Shown piece by piece: positions 17,551-25,199 of a stretch of DNA of 55,505 nt. The stretch lies in the NCBI GenBank assembly GCA_964545205.1, contig CAZJFH010000030.1, forward strand, positions 1 through 55,505, in the 5' to 3' direction. Below the pieces are notes generated by a model. That model did not search any database, had not been told where the DNA came from, and worked only from the letters and a program-made list of their open reading frames with translations. Within the stretch, counting starts at the first letter, position 1, and each line of letters starts with the position of its first letter. Source of the stretch: CAZJFH01 sp964545205. GTDB lineage: Bacteria > Pseudomonadota > Alphaproteobacteria > Rhodospirillales > Magnetospirillaceae. The position numbers and the translations under genes are program-made.

Positions 17551-19251
17551 ATGCACACGGCACCAGGCGCACCCGTCGAGACGGCCAATACGGCCTCGGT
17601 CCGGCATCACCGTGAATGGTTCCTGCAATGGCTCGTCTACACGATCGCGGTCGCCGCGGTCGCGATCGTCGGGCTTTGGGGACATGCGGTCTGGCGCGAA
17701 TATTCCGGCGCGGTGGTCGAGCGGTCGCGTCTCATGGACGGTGCGGCGCGCCTGATCGAGGAACGGGGCACGCGCACCATCAGCGCGACCGACATCGTCC
17801 TGCAGCGGATTGCCGAGCGCGCGAGCGACGGCGGCATGGATTGGTTCCGGCAGCCCGCGGGGGCGGCCTGGCTGGCCGAGATGGCCGAGGCGCTGCCCAG
17901 CCAGGGCACGCTGTGGCTGCTCGATTCCGCCGGCGACCTGAAGGCCACCTCGACCGCACACCCGGCGCCGCCGCACAACTTCGCGGACCGGGAATACTTC
18001 CCCATGCATCGAGACGCGGCCGCGCCCTACCACGTCGGCCCCATGGTCAGGGGCCGCATCCTCGAGGACTACTATGCCTTCACCCTGTCGCGACGGATCG
18101 AAGGCGCTGCCGGCAGTTTTGTCGGGGTGGTCGTCGCGGCCATCGAGACCCGGGCACTCGTCCAGCTATCGCGCACTTTCCAACTGCCGAACGCCGTTGC
18201 CGGCATCGTGCGCACCGACGGCGCCTTGGTGTTCGCGGAGCCGGTGGCCGATGTTCCCGGCGGCAATCGTCGCCGTGCGGCGACTTTGGCGGACTTGCGC
18301 GGCGCTGCCGGCGAAATCGATTATCTCAGCGCCTACGACGGCGTCGAACGTCGCGTCGCCTATCGTCGCTTCGACCAATGGCCGATGGTCGCATTCGTCG
18401 GATTGCCCCATGCCAATCTGTGGGCGGGGATACGGCAGGAGATGCTCTGGCCGACCATGATCTCGGCCGCGGCGCTCGCCACCGTGTCGGCGTTCGGGCG
18501 GCTGGCGCTCGGTAGCATGCGGCGCGAACACGTGGCGCTCGAACTGGCACGCCAGGCCCGCGACGCCGCCGAAACGGCCGACGCCGACAAGACCCGCTTT
18601 CTCGCGACGATCAGCCACGACATCCGCCAACCGGTGCAGTCGCTGGTACTGCTTCACTCGATGCTGGCCAACGCTCGTCCGGAACAGGCCGCGCGCGTCC
18701 ACGAACTGATGGATCAGTCACTCGGGTCCCTGCGGACGATCCTGGAGGAACTGCTCGACCTGTCGCGCCTCGACATGGGCGCGGTACAGCCGAACCTGGG
18801 CGACGTCGCGTTGTCATCCCTGATGCTCCGGCTCCACGGTGAATACGGCCTGCGCGCCAAGGAGAAGGGCCTCGAGCTGCGCGTCGTGGCGGCCCGGTTG
18901 ACGGTGCGGACCGATCCGACATTGTTCGAGCGCATGCTGCGAAACCTGATCGAGAATGCCCTCAAATACACCCCATCAGGCCGCATCCTCGTCGGCTGCC
19001 GTCGGCGGAACGGCCAGGCCGTGGTCGAGATTCACGATACCGGACCCGGAATTCCGGACGAAGCGCTGCAGACGATCTGGCGGGAGTTCCATCAGCTCGA
19101 CAACCAGGAGCGCGATCTCGCCAAGGGACTTGGCCTCGGTCTCGCCATCGTCCGCCGCCTTGCGGCGGCCTTGGGTCATGATGTCTCGGTCGCGAGCCGG
19201 CTCGGGCGCGGTTCCTGCTTCCGCATCACCCTTGCGCGGGCGGCGAACTGA
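17551..19251 (+). CDS. Membrane sensor histidine kinase with Cache/PDC-like sensor, orphan
   Basis: A 566-residue kinase. A membrane helix (about 27-48) and a second near 290-310 enclose a periplasmic double-PDC-like sensor with GTLWLLDSAGDLKATS and FADREYFPMHRD, resembling small-ligand Cache domains. HisKA has its His in LATISHDIRQPVQSLVLL. HATPase shows N (NLIENALKYT), G1 (DTGPGIPD) and G2 (GLGLGLAIV). The ATG at 17551 follows GTGAGGAGTGGGG; a GTG three codons earlier is possible. It lacks a receiver domain and no response regulator is nearby. It is closely similar in its kinase half to the kinase at 4.3-6.1 kb. Confidence 0.9.
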   Translation: MHTAPGAPVETANTASVRHHREWFLQWLVYTIAVAAVAIVGLWGHAVWREYSGAVVERSRLMDGAARLIEERGTRTISATDIVLQRIAERASDGGMDWFRQPAGAAWLAEMAEALPSQGTLWLLDSAGDLKATSTAHPAPPHNFADREYFPMHRDAAAPYHVGPMVRGRILEDYYAFTLSRRIEGAAGSFVGVVVAAIETRALVQLSRTFQLPNAVAGIVRTDGALVFAEPVADVPGGNRRRAATLADLRGAAGEIDYLSAYDGVERRVAYRRFDQWPMVAFVGLPHANLWAGIRQEMLWPTMISAAALATVSAFGRLALGSMRREHVALELARQARDAAETADADKTRFLATISHDIRQPVQSLVLLHSMLANARPEQAARVHELMDQSLGSLRTILEELLDLSRLDMGAVQPNLGDVALSSLMLRLHGEYGLRAKEKGLELRVVAARLTVRTDPTLFERMLRNLIENALKYTPSGRILVGCRRRNGQAVVEIHDTGPGIPDEALQTIWREFHQLDNQERDLAKGLGLGLAIVRRLAAALGHDVSVASRLGRGSCFRITLARAAN

Positions 19252-19351
19252 CTTGGGTGTCGGCCGAGGCTCGACCGCGACCTGCGGCACCTTAGGGCAC
19301 GGCATGGCGGGCTGTGGATAGCGGAAAGATCACCGTCGCGCCGCGGAGACC

Positions 19352-19365
19352 TTGATCTGGATCAT
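19352..19365 (+). promoter_or_regulatory. FNR/ANR-type box, BON-protein promoter
   Basis: TTGATCTGGATCAT, the most symmetric of the set and close to the classical TTGAT-N4-ATCAA. Centred 61 bases before the BON-protein start. Confidence 0.72.
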
Positions 19366-19419
19366 CTGCGCGACATCGCTCCGAGGCCATGATGGGACGG
19401 ACAACCAGGGAGCCCGGCG

Positions 19420-19647
19420 ATGGATAGGCGGCAAAAGCCTGCTCAAGGGCATCTGGCGCGGCGACTGATGACGCTGCTCCGCGACGGCTCGCTGCCGGCC
19501 GAGCTGGTCTCGGCGGAGGTCCGCGGCGGCACGGTGCGGCTCTGGGGGCGGCTGGTGCTGCCGGAGGATCGCGCCACGATCCTCGCCGCGGTGCGCCGAC
19601 TGCCAGGCGTTACCGCGGTCGAGGACCATCTCGAACTCGGGCCTTGA
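19420..19647 (+). CDS. Small BON-domain protein
   Basis: A 75-residue protein that is almost only a BON domain: SAEVRGGTVRLWGRLVLPED followed by ATILAAVRRLPGVTAVEDHL. BON domains bind membranes or ligands in envelope and stress proteins. No signal peptide is visible, so it is probably cytoplasmic. Single gene behind an FNR-type box. Confidence 0.75.
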   Translation: MDRRQKPAQGHLARRLMTLLRDGSLPAELVSAEVRGGTVRLWGRLVLPEDRATILAAVRRLPGVTAVEDHLELGP

Positions 19648-19696
19648 GGTTTGCGCGCGGCCGGGCCCGGCGCCCGCCGAGGTCGAGGACGGATGC

Positions 19697-19849
19697 TCAT
19701 TCAGTTGGCTCGTCGTCAGGCGCCGGAGGTGTTTCGGCCGGCTCCGCAAACCCCGGCTCCTCCTCGGCGGGAAGATTGTCGAAGAACTCGGGTGACGGCT
19801 CGTCCGGCCGCGACGGCGGCGAACGGGGTGGCTGCTGCACGGTGCTCAT
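19697..19849 (-). CDS. 50-residue acidic proline-rich protein
   Basis: A short leftward gene starting MSTVQQPPRSPPSRPDEP, with a core SPEFFDNLPAEEEPGF and an acidic tail ending DDEPTE. AGGAGTGGGCA sits just before the ATG, a good ribosome site. It is 59 bases after the 82-residue gene and probably the last member of the USP-archease-RtcB operon. Composition suggests an unstructured protein. Function unknown. Confidence 0.6.
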   Translation of the reverse strand: MSTVQQPPRSPPSRPDEPSPEFFDNLPAEEEPGFAEPAETPPAPDDEPTE

Positions 19850-19908
19850 TGCCCACTCCTCACGTGTGGTAGGTCCATAGGGTCACGCTGCGCCGGTGCC
19901 GGGCGATG

Positions 19909-20157
19909 TCAACTCCGCCCGGGTTCCGGCCATTCCTCGTCGCGCATCAGGATCTCGTAGAGCTGCTCGACCCGGCCAGAGCGGGGCTTGTCGGCCGCGA
20001 TCAGGCTGTCGGCCTCGTCCGACGCCCAGACGAAGGCTTCGGTCAGCTCCTCGAGGTCGGCCCCGGTCGCGATGATGGCGGCGACGAGATCGTCGTCGAG
20101 TTCGCCGACGACGCCGATGACGTCGTCATGCGTAAGCGGATGGTGGTGTTCTGTCAT
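19909..20157 (-). CDS. Small acidic protein downstream of rtcB, unknown
   Basis: An 82-residue soluble acidic protein, MTEHHHPLTHDDVIGVVGEL followed by helical segments (DLVAAIIATGADLEELTEAF, VEQLYEILMRDEEW). It starts 6 bases after the rtcB stop, so it is co-expressed. It has no signal or membrane helix. I do not recognise the family. Position suggests a partner or regulator of the RNA-repair pair, which is a guess. Confidence 0.75.
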   Translation of the reverse strand: MTEHHHPLTHDDVIGVVGELDDDLVAAIIATGADLEELTEAFVWASDEADSLIAADKPRSGRVEQLYEILMRDEEWPEPGRS

Positions 20158-20163
20158 GGCTGG

Positions 20164-21585
20164 TCACCCCTTGATGCAGATCATCGGCCGCAGCCGCGCG
20201 ACGCGGCGGGCCAGGCCGGCGCGTTCGGCGGCCTCGACCACGGCGTCGACGTCCTTGTAGGCCCCCGGCGCCTCTTCCGCGACGCCGCGGTCGGACGGGC
20301 TCAGCACCGTGACGCCGGCGGCCGCGAGGTCCTCGACCACCGCGCGGCCCTGCCAGCGGCGCGTCGCGGCGTGGCGGCTCATGCTGCGCCCCGCGCCATG
20401 GCAGGCGGAGGCCCAGGCGGGGCCGCCGCTGCCGCACAGCACCCAGGAGGCGGTGCCCATGCTGCCGCCGATCAGCACCGGCTGGCCGACCGCGCGCAGG
20501 GGTGCGGGCAGGTCGGGATGGCCGGGGCCGAAGGCCCGCGTCGCCCCCTTGCGGTGCACGAACAGCATCCGGGTTTGGCCGTCGACGGCGTGCGGCTCTT
20601 GCTTGCAGGTGTTGTGCGAGACGTCGTAGAGCAGGTCGAGGCGGGCGCGCGGCAGCACCCGGGCGAAGGCCTCGCGGCACAGATGGCCGAGGATCTGGCG
20701 GTTGGCGAGGGCGCAGTTCACCGCCGCGCGCATGGCGCCGAGATAGCGCTGGCCGAGCTCGGAGGCGATCGGCGCGCAGGCCAGCTCGCGGTCCGGCAGG
20801 TCGATGCCGTGGGCGCCGGCCGCCAGCGCCATCTCGCGCAGGTAGTCGGTGCCGATCTGGTGGCCGAGCCCGCGCGAGCCGCAATGGATGCTGACCACCA
20901 CGGCGCCGCGGCGCAGGCCGAAGGCGTCGGCCGCGTCTGGATCGAACAGCTCGGCGACCTCCTGGACCTCGAGATAATGGTTGCCGGAGCCCAGCGTGCC
21001 CATCTCCGGCGCCTGACGGTTCTTGGCCTTGTCCGAGACGCAGTCGGCGCGGGCGCCGGCCATGCAGCCGCCTTCCTCGATGCGCTCGAGGTCGTGGGCC
21101 TCGCCCCAGCCGCTGGCCAGCGCCCAGCGCGCGCCGCCCGCCAGCATGGCGTCCAGGGCCTCGGCGCCCAGGCGTATGGCGCCCTTGCTGCCGATGCCGG
21201 CGGGGATGGTCGCGAACAGTTCCTCGGCGAGGCGGTGACGGGCAGCCTCGACTTCCGCCCTGTCCAGGCCGGTCAGCAGCAGCCGCACGCCGCAGGAGAC
21301 GTCGAAGCCGACGCCGCCGGCCGAGACCACGCCGCCGGAGTCGGCATCGAAGGCGGCGACGCCGCCGATCGGGAAACCGTAGCCCCAGTGCGCGTCGGGC
21401 ATGGCATGCGCCGCGCCGACGATGCCGGGCAGGGCGGCGACGTTCGCCAACTGCTCGGCCACCTTGTCGTCCATGGCGGCGAGCAACGGCGCGTCGGCGT
21501 AGATCAGCCCCGGCACCAGCATGGCGCCGCGTGGCGGCAGCCGCCAGACGCATTCGTCGAGCCGCTCGAAGCGGGCGATGTCCAT
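20164..21585 (-). CDS. rtcB: RNA-splicing ligase RtcB
   Basis: A 473-residue GTP- and Mn2+-dependent ligase that joins RNA 2',3'-cyclic or 3'-phosphate ends to 5'-OH ends. Visible motifs: GGVGFDVSCGVRLL with metal ligands Asp95 and Cys98, GSGNHYLEVQEV, SIHCGSRGLGHQIG, LFVHRKGATRAFGPG, GGSMGTASWVLCG, and HGAGRSMSR with the His that is guanylylated. The C-terminus ends in the family's usual KG. It is the fourth gene of a leftward operon beginning with a universal stress protein and includes archease directly upstream (16-base gap). An FNR-type box precedes the operon, so this RNA-repair enzyme is probably induced at low oxygen. Confidence 0.95.
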   Translation of the reverse strand: MDIARFERLDECVWRLPPRGAMLVPGLIYADAPLLAAMDDKVAEQLANVAALPGIVGAAHAMPDAHWGYGFPIGGVAAFDADSGGVVSAGGVGFDVSCGVRLLLTGLDRAEVEAARHRLAEELFATIPAGIGSKGAIRLGAEALDAMLAGGARWALASGWGEAHDLERIEEGGCMAGARADCVSDKAKNRQAPEMGTLGSGNHYLEVQEVAELFDPDAADAFGLRRGAVVVSIHCGSRGLGHQIGTDYLREMALAAGAHGIDLPDRELACAPIASELGQRYLGAMRAAVNCALANRQILGHLCREAFARVLPRARLDLLYDVSHNTCKQEPHAVDGQTRMLFVHRKGATRAFGPGHPDLPAPLRAVGQPVLIGGSMGTASWVLCGSGGPAWASACHGAGRSMSRHAATRRWQGRAVVEDLAAAGVTVLSPSDRGVAEEAPGAYKDVDAVVEAAERAGLARRVARLRPMICIKG

Positions 21586-21601
21586 GGCCGAGGCCCTTTC
21601 A

Positions 21602-22018
21602 TCAGACGTCGATCACGCATTGCGCCACCCAGTCGCCGCCGTCGCGGTGCACCGACAGGGCGGTGAAGGTGGCGCCTTTCGGCTCGGCCGCCGGCGCGTG
21701 GCGGCCGGCGTCGACCGGCTCGCCCCACGCCGTCCCGACGAGCGCCCCCGGTTCGGTGCCAAGCTCGAAGCGCGCGCACAGCATGCGCCTTGTCGCCATC
21801 TCGTATATGACGGCGTTGAGCCAGTCGAGCAGCAGCAGGTCGTCGGCGCCCTCGTCGGCGCAACGGATCGCCACCGGCGTCGACGGGCGCACGGCGTCGG
21901 GGTCGGTGATCGCCGCGGTCAGCGCCAGGGCGGCCTCGGCGAAGGCCGCCTCGCGGCTCGGGCCGCGACCGCGGACGCCGACGTCGGCGCCGTGCGGGAA
22001 GTGCTCCCAACCGGTCAT
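21602..22018 (-). CDS. Archease (RtcB cofactor)
   Basis: A 138-residue protein with archease landmarks: HGADVGVRGRGPSREAAFAE at the start, LLLLDWLNAVIYEM in the middle, and an acidic C-terminus (CVIDV) where the family binds Ca2+. Archease speeds RtcB guanylylation and turnover. It lies just upstream of rtcB on the same strand, the classic pairing. Confidence 0.92.
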   Translation of the reverse strand: MTGWEHFPHGADVGVRGRGPSREAAFAEAALALTAAITDPDAVRPSTPVAIRCADEGADDLLLLDWLNAVIYEMATRRMLCARFELGTEPGALVGTAWGEPVDAGRHAPAAEPKGATFTALSVHRDGGDWVAQCVIDV

Positions 22019-22024
22019 CGCGAC

Positions 22025-22225
22025 CTAATGCGCCGGGCGCCGGTCATGCTTGCGCTCGGCGGGCTCGATCCGAGCCGAGCGCTCGAGCCCCTCCATGCGC
22101 CGCACGATGGCCCGCAGGGCGTCCCTGTCGCCGGCGGCACGGCACTGCTCGAGGACCGTCTCGAGATTGCGGACGGCCTCCTGTCCGCGACGGATCAGCT
22201 CGTCGGTGCTCGGTTTGCGGAACAT
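22025..22225 (-). CDS. Small helical protein between USP and archease, unknown
   Basis: A 66-residue charged protein, MFRKPSTDELIRRGQEAVRN then a likely helical hairpin (LETVLEQCRAAGDRDALRAI, VRRMEGLERSARIEPA). It lies 16 bases after the USP stop and 6 bases before archease, so it is part of the operon. No recognised domain. Confidence 0.7.
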   Translation of the reverse strand: MFRKPSTDELIRRGQEAVRNLETVLEQCRAAGDRDALRAIVRRMEGLERSARIEPAERKHDRRPAH

Positions 22226-22241
22226 CGGGTGCCTCCTTCGG

Positions 22242-23081
22242 TCAGTGGTGGACGAACAGCGGGATCGGGCTGTCGCGCAGCAGCCGGCGCGTGCACGAGC
22301 CGAGAAACAGGTCCCGCAGGCGCGGCGTGCCGTAGGCGCCCATGACCATCAGGCCAGCGCCCAGTGCATGCGCGCGTTCGCACAGGATGTCGCCGGGGTG
22401 GCCGTCCAGGGCCACGCCTTCGATGGCGACCCGGGCGCCGTAGCGGCGCAGCAGCCGGCCGGCGGTCTCGGCGCGGGCCTCGGCCAGGGCGGCGTCGCCG
22501 GCGACGATGCTCATCGCGGTGATGTCGCGATTTCTGGCGAGGCCGAGCAGGCAGAACATGTGAACCGCGCGCGCCGCGCCGAAGCTGCCGTCGAACGCCA
22601 CCAGCGCCGTGGGCGACGGGTGGTGCGCCGGCGGAACGACGATCACCGGACGCGGATCGTCGCGGATCAGCCGGGTGACGAAACCGCCGACCCCGTCGAC
22701 GGCCTCGAAGTGGAAGTTCGCCGTGCGGCCGGTGACGACCAGGTCGCAGTCCTGCGCCTCCTCCTCGATGATCTCCCAGGGGGTGCCGTCGCGGATCGTG
22801 GTGCGCACGGCAAGGCCCGAGGCTTCCGCCTGGCGCCTGAAGTCGGCCAGCAGTTCGGCGACGCGCTGTCGGGTCTCGTCGAGCACCACGGCGTCGCGAT
22901 GCGCTTTGTAGGCGCTGGCGCCGATCGGCACCGCCCGCGGCGCGGTGATCCAGGCGGTGTCGACGATACCCGCGGCCGTCAGTTCGCCCGGGGTATGCCA
23001 TGCGAGATCGCACGCCACGCGCCCGGCGGTGAAGCCGCTTTCGCTGGCGTCCAGCGCCGCCAGGATCCTCAGTTTGGTCAT
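22242..23081 (-). CDS. Tandem-domain universal stress protein (third copy)
   Basis: A 279-residue protein with two Usp domains. Domain 1 starts MTKLRILAALDASESGFTAG; domain 2 begins near residue 155 (TALVAFDGSFGAARAVHM). The second nucleotide loop MGAYGTPRLRDLFLGSCTRR keeps the G-x2-G-x9-G-S layout, with a following LLRDSPIPLFVHH end typical of the family. It is the first gene of the operon that continues with archease and rtcB, 71 bases after an FNR-type box. The coupling of a USP to RNA repair is the notable point. Confidence 0.92.
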   Translation of the reverse strand: MTKLRILAALDASESGFTAGRVACDLAWHTPGELTAAGIVDTAWITAPRAVPIGASAYKAHRDAVVLDETRQRVAELLADFRRQAEASGLAVRTTIRDGTPWEIIEEEAQDCDLVVTGRTANFHFEAVDGVGGFVTRLIRDDPRPVIVVPPAHHPSPTALVAFDGSFGAARAVHMFCLLGLARNRDITAMSIVAGDAALAEARAETAGRLLRRYGARVAIEGVALDGHPGDILCERAHALGAGLMVMGAYGTPRLRDLFLGSCTRRLLRDSPIPLFVHH

Positions 23082-23151
23082 GAAGACCTCTCGCCGCGAA
23101 TGTCGGCTCCATCGTTCGGCTCCATTGTAGGGGCCGCGGCGTGGGGGCAGG

Positions 23152-23165
23152 TTTATCCAGGTTAA
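23152..23165 (-). promoter_or_regulatory. FNR/ANR-type box between USP-rtcB operon and DUF2267 gene
   Basis: TTTATCCAGGTTAA on the plus strand, TTAACCTGGATAAA toward the leftward USP operon. By the orientation rule seen in the other five boxes it should drive the USP-archease-rtcB operon. It is also centred 63 bases before the rightward DUF2267 gene and may serve both. Confidence 0.68.
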
Positions 23166-23221
23166 GACGCTCGGTGCCGATCCGACGACAATTGCGGATG
23201 GGATGGATCGGAGGGCTTGCC

Positions 23222-23659
23222 ATGAGCACGACCGGACTGCGCGTCTTCGATGAGACGATCCACGTTACGAATACCTGGCTGAAGGCGGTGATGGAGCGCA
23301 TGGGGACCGATGATCGCCATCGCGCCTACGCGGCCCTGCGCGCGGCCCTGCATGCCCTGCGCGATGCCCTGCCGCCAGACGAGGCGGTGCACTTGGGCGC
23401 TCAGCTGCCGATGCTGATCCGCGGCTTCTACTACGAAGGCTGGAAACCGGCGGCGAGCCCGACGCGGTCCCGGCATCGCACGGATTTCCTGGACCAGGTC
23501 GCGCAATGGCTGCGCGACGATGCCATCGACCCCGAGATCGCAGCCCGTGCCACTTTCCTGGTCCTGTGCGAGATGATCAGCGCCGGCGAGACGGTAAAGG
23601 TGATCAACAGCCTGCCCAAGGATGTCCGCGATCTTTGGCCGCATCTGAGCCGCGCGTGA
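23222..23659 (+). CDS. DUF2267 family protein
   Basis: A 145-residue soluble helical protein. The stretch ETIHVTNTWLKAVMERMG, then HRAYAALRAALHALRDALPP and a later QLPMLIRGFYYEGWKP, is typical of DUF2267 proteins, which often lie beside USPs and BON proteins in stress clusters. Biochemical role unknown. GGAGGG precedes the ATG. The shared FNR-type box sits about 60 bases upstream. Confidence 0.85.
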   Translation: MSTTGLRVFDETIHVTNTWLKAVMERMGTDDRHRAYAALRAALHALRDALPPDEAVHLGAQLPMLIRGFYYEGWKPAASPTRSRHRTDFLDQVAQWLRDDAIDPEIAARATFLVLCEMISAGETVKVINSLPKDVRDLWPHLSRA

Positions 23660-23794
23660 GGTTGATCTCCACAAGCGAAGACGGACCAGGCGCCGCTCGC
23701 CGCGCAGCGCCGCTGTTCGTCGAGGACGAACCTGTGCCGCGATCAGCGGTGAACGCCGGACAAACTCGCCGGTCATCCGGCCCGGCCGTCGAGC

Positions 23795-23811
23795 TTCACC
23801 GATCCGTCACG
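23795..23811 (+). promoter_or_regulatory. Pho box before the first phosphonate acyltransferase gene
   Basis: TTCACCGATCCGTCACG contains two TCAC cores exactly 11 bases apart, the spacing of PhoB direct repeats. It matches the site before phnC at 14 of 17 positions (TTCACC-N3-CCGTCACG in both). It ends 55 bases before the gene start. Confidence 0.65.
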
Positions 23812-23866
23812 TGCCACTTCGCATGCAGCGCTTATCCTCGTGCCGCCATCGACACGGGAGGACGGG

Positions 23867-24487
23867 ATGAGTGGCGGTCAGCTGGACGAAGCCCCCTGGG
23901 TCGATCCGACGGCGGTGGTCGTCGACAGCGAACTCGGGCCCTGGACCGCGGTGCACGCGCGCACGCAGATGACCGAGACGGCGCTCGGCGCCTACAGCTA
24001 CGTCATGGAAGACTGCGACGTCATCTACGCGGCGGTGGGCAGGTTCTGCTCGATCGCCTCGCGGGTGCGGCTCAATCCCGGCAATCACCCGCTGCACCGC
24101 GCCGCCGCGCATCATTTCACCTATCGCAGCCTTGCCTACGGTCTTGGCGAGGATGACGACGCCGCCTTCTTCGACTGGCGCCGCGCTCATCCGGTGACGC
24201 TCGGCCACGACGTGTGGATCGGCCATGGCGCCACGGTGATGCCGGGCGTGACCATCGGCACCGGCGCGGCGGTCGGCGCCGGCGCGGTGGTGACCAAGGA
24301 CGTGGCGCCCTACACCGTGGTCGCCGGCGTGCCCGCCAAGCCCTTGCGTCGCCGCTTCACCCCGGAGGTGGAGGCGGCGATGCTGCGCATCCGCTGGTGG
24401 GACTGGGAGCACGAGCGGCTGCGCGCGGCTTTGGCCGATTTCCGGGCCCTCGACGGCGCCAGCTTCGCCGCGAAATACGACCGATGA
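23867..24487 (+). CDS. Left-handed beta-helix (hexapeptide) acyltransferase of phosphonate clusters
   Basis: A 206-residue enzyme with hexapeptide repeats: ALGAYSYVMEDCDVIYAAVG followed by GRFCSIASRVRLNPGNHP, then VTLGHDVWIGHGATVMPGVT and IGTGAAVGAGAVVTKDV. It belongs to the XAT/DapH-like group found in phosphonate operons, whose acceptor is uncertain (acetyl-CoA-dependent transfer is known for the fold). The ATG at 23867 follows GGGAGGACGGG. It overlaps phnN by 4 bases. A second copy follows phnE, about 40-50% alike by eye. Confidence 0.88.
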   Translation: MSGGQLDEAPWVDPTAVVVDSELGPWTAVHARTQMTETALGAYSYVMEDCDVIYAAVGRFCSIASRVRLNPGNHPLHRAAAHHFTYRSLAYGLGEDDDAAFFDWRRAHPVTLGHDVWIGHGATVMPGVTIGTGAAVGAGAVVTKDVAPYTVVAGVPAKPLRRRFTPEVEAAMLRIRWWDWEHERLRAALADFRALDGASFAAKYDR

Positions 24488-25101
24488 GCCGCCGCGGCTG
24501 GCTGGTCCTGGTGGTCGGCCCCAGCGGCGCCGGCAAGGATTCGGTGATCGACGGCGCGCGGCGCCTGCTCGCCGGTGAGGCCCGCGTCCGCTTCGCCCGA
24601 CGCTGCATTACCCGCCCGGCCGATGCCGGCGGCGAGGACCACGTCGCGCTCGGCGCGGACGAGTTCGCCCGCCGCCGTGCGGCCGGCGGCTTCGCGCTGT
24701 CCTGGCACGCGCACGGGCTCGACTACGGGCTGCCGGCGGAAATCCTGGACTGGCAGGCCGGCGGCGCCACGGTCGTCGCCAACGTCTCGCGCTCCGTGCT
24801 CGACGAGGCGCGCCGGCGGCACGCGCCGGTGCGTACCGTCCTGATCACCGCAGCGCCCGAGATACTGGCGGCGCGGTTGGCGGCGCGGGGCCGCGAGGAC
24901 GCCGCCGACATCCGGGCGCGGCTGTCGCGCAAGGACTTCGAGTGCGGCGGGGACGACGTGTTCGTGGTCGACAACGACGGGCCGCTGCAGGCCGCGGTGT
25001 CCAAATTCGTCGAGCTGCTGCCGGGTGCGTCGCCCGAACGAGTGCAGAATTGGTCAAGTACCAAACTGGCCGACATTAGACCTCTCGGCGGAATGTCTTA
25101 G
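24484..25101 (+). CDS. phnN: Ribose 1,5-bisphosphate phosphokinase PhnN
   Basis: A 205-residue kinase that phosphorylates ribose 1,5-bisphosphate to PRPP, the last step of the C-P lyase route. It has a P-loop in VVGPSGAGKDSVI and a guanylate-kinase-like core with RCITRPADAGGEDHVAL. The C-terminal tail beyond about residue 190 is longer than usual and polar. It overlaps the acyltransferase stop; phnC starts 98 bases later behind its own Pho box. Confidence 0.92.
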   Translation: MSRRGWLVLVVGPSGAGKDSVIDGARRLLAGEARVRFARRCITRPADAGGEDHVALGADEFARRRAAGGFALSWHAHGLDYGLPAEILDWQAGGATVVANVSRSVLDEARRRHAPVRTVLITAAPEILAARLAARGREDAADIRARLSRKDFECGGDDVFVVDNDGPLQAAVSKFVELLPGASPERVQNWSSTKLADIRPLGGMS

Positions 25102-25115
25102 TACCTGGATGCTGT

Positions 25116-25132
25116 TTCACCAAACCGTCACG
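25116..25132 (+). promoter_or_regulatory. Pho box before phnCDE
   Basis: TTCACCAAACCGTCACG, two TCAC cores 11 bases apart, nearly identical to the site at 23.8 kb. It lies 67 bases before phnC. An AT-rich stretch (ACAATAAAACT) follows about 7 bases later and could be the -10 region. Confidence 0.68.
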
Positions 25133-25199
25133 TAGGGACAATAAAACTGTCGCCTCAACTCGGTAGAGTCCCGACAACTCATCCACGCAAGGAAGCCCC

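Noticed and set aside
20171..20184. TTGATGCAGATCAT, a seventh FNR-type look-alike
   Set aside because: It lies in the last codons of rtcB (the MICIKG end, a conserved region) and only about 13 bases before the next gene, too close for an activator site.
23661..23676. GGTTGATCTCCACAAG as an FNR-type site
   Set aside because: Only the first half fits; the second half does not match ATCAA and the position is right after a stop codon.
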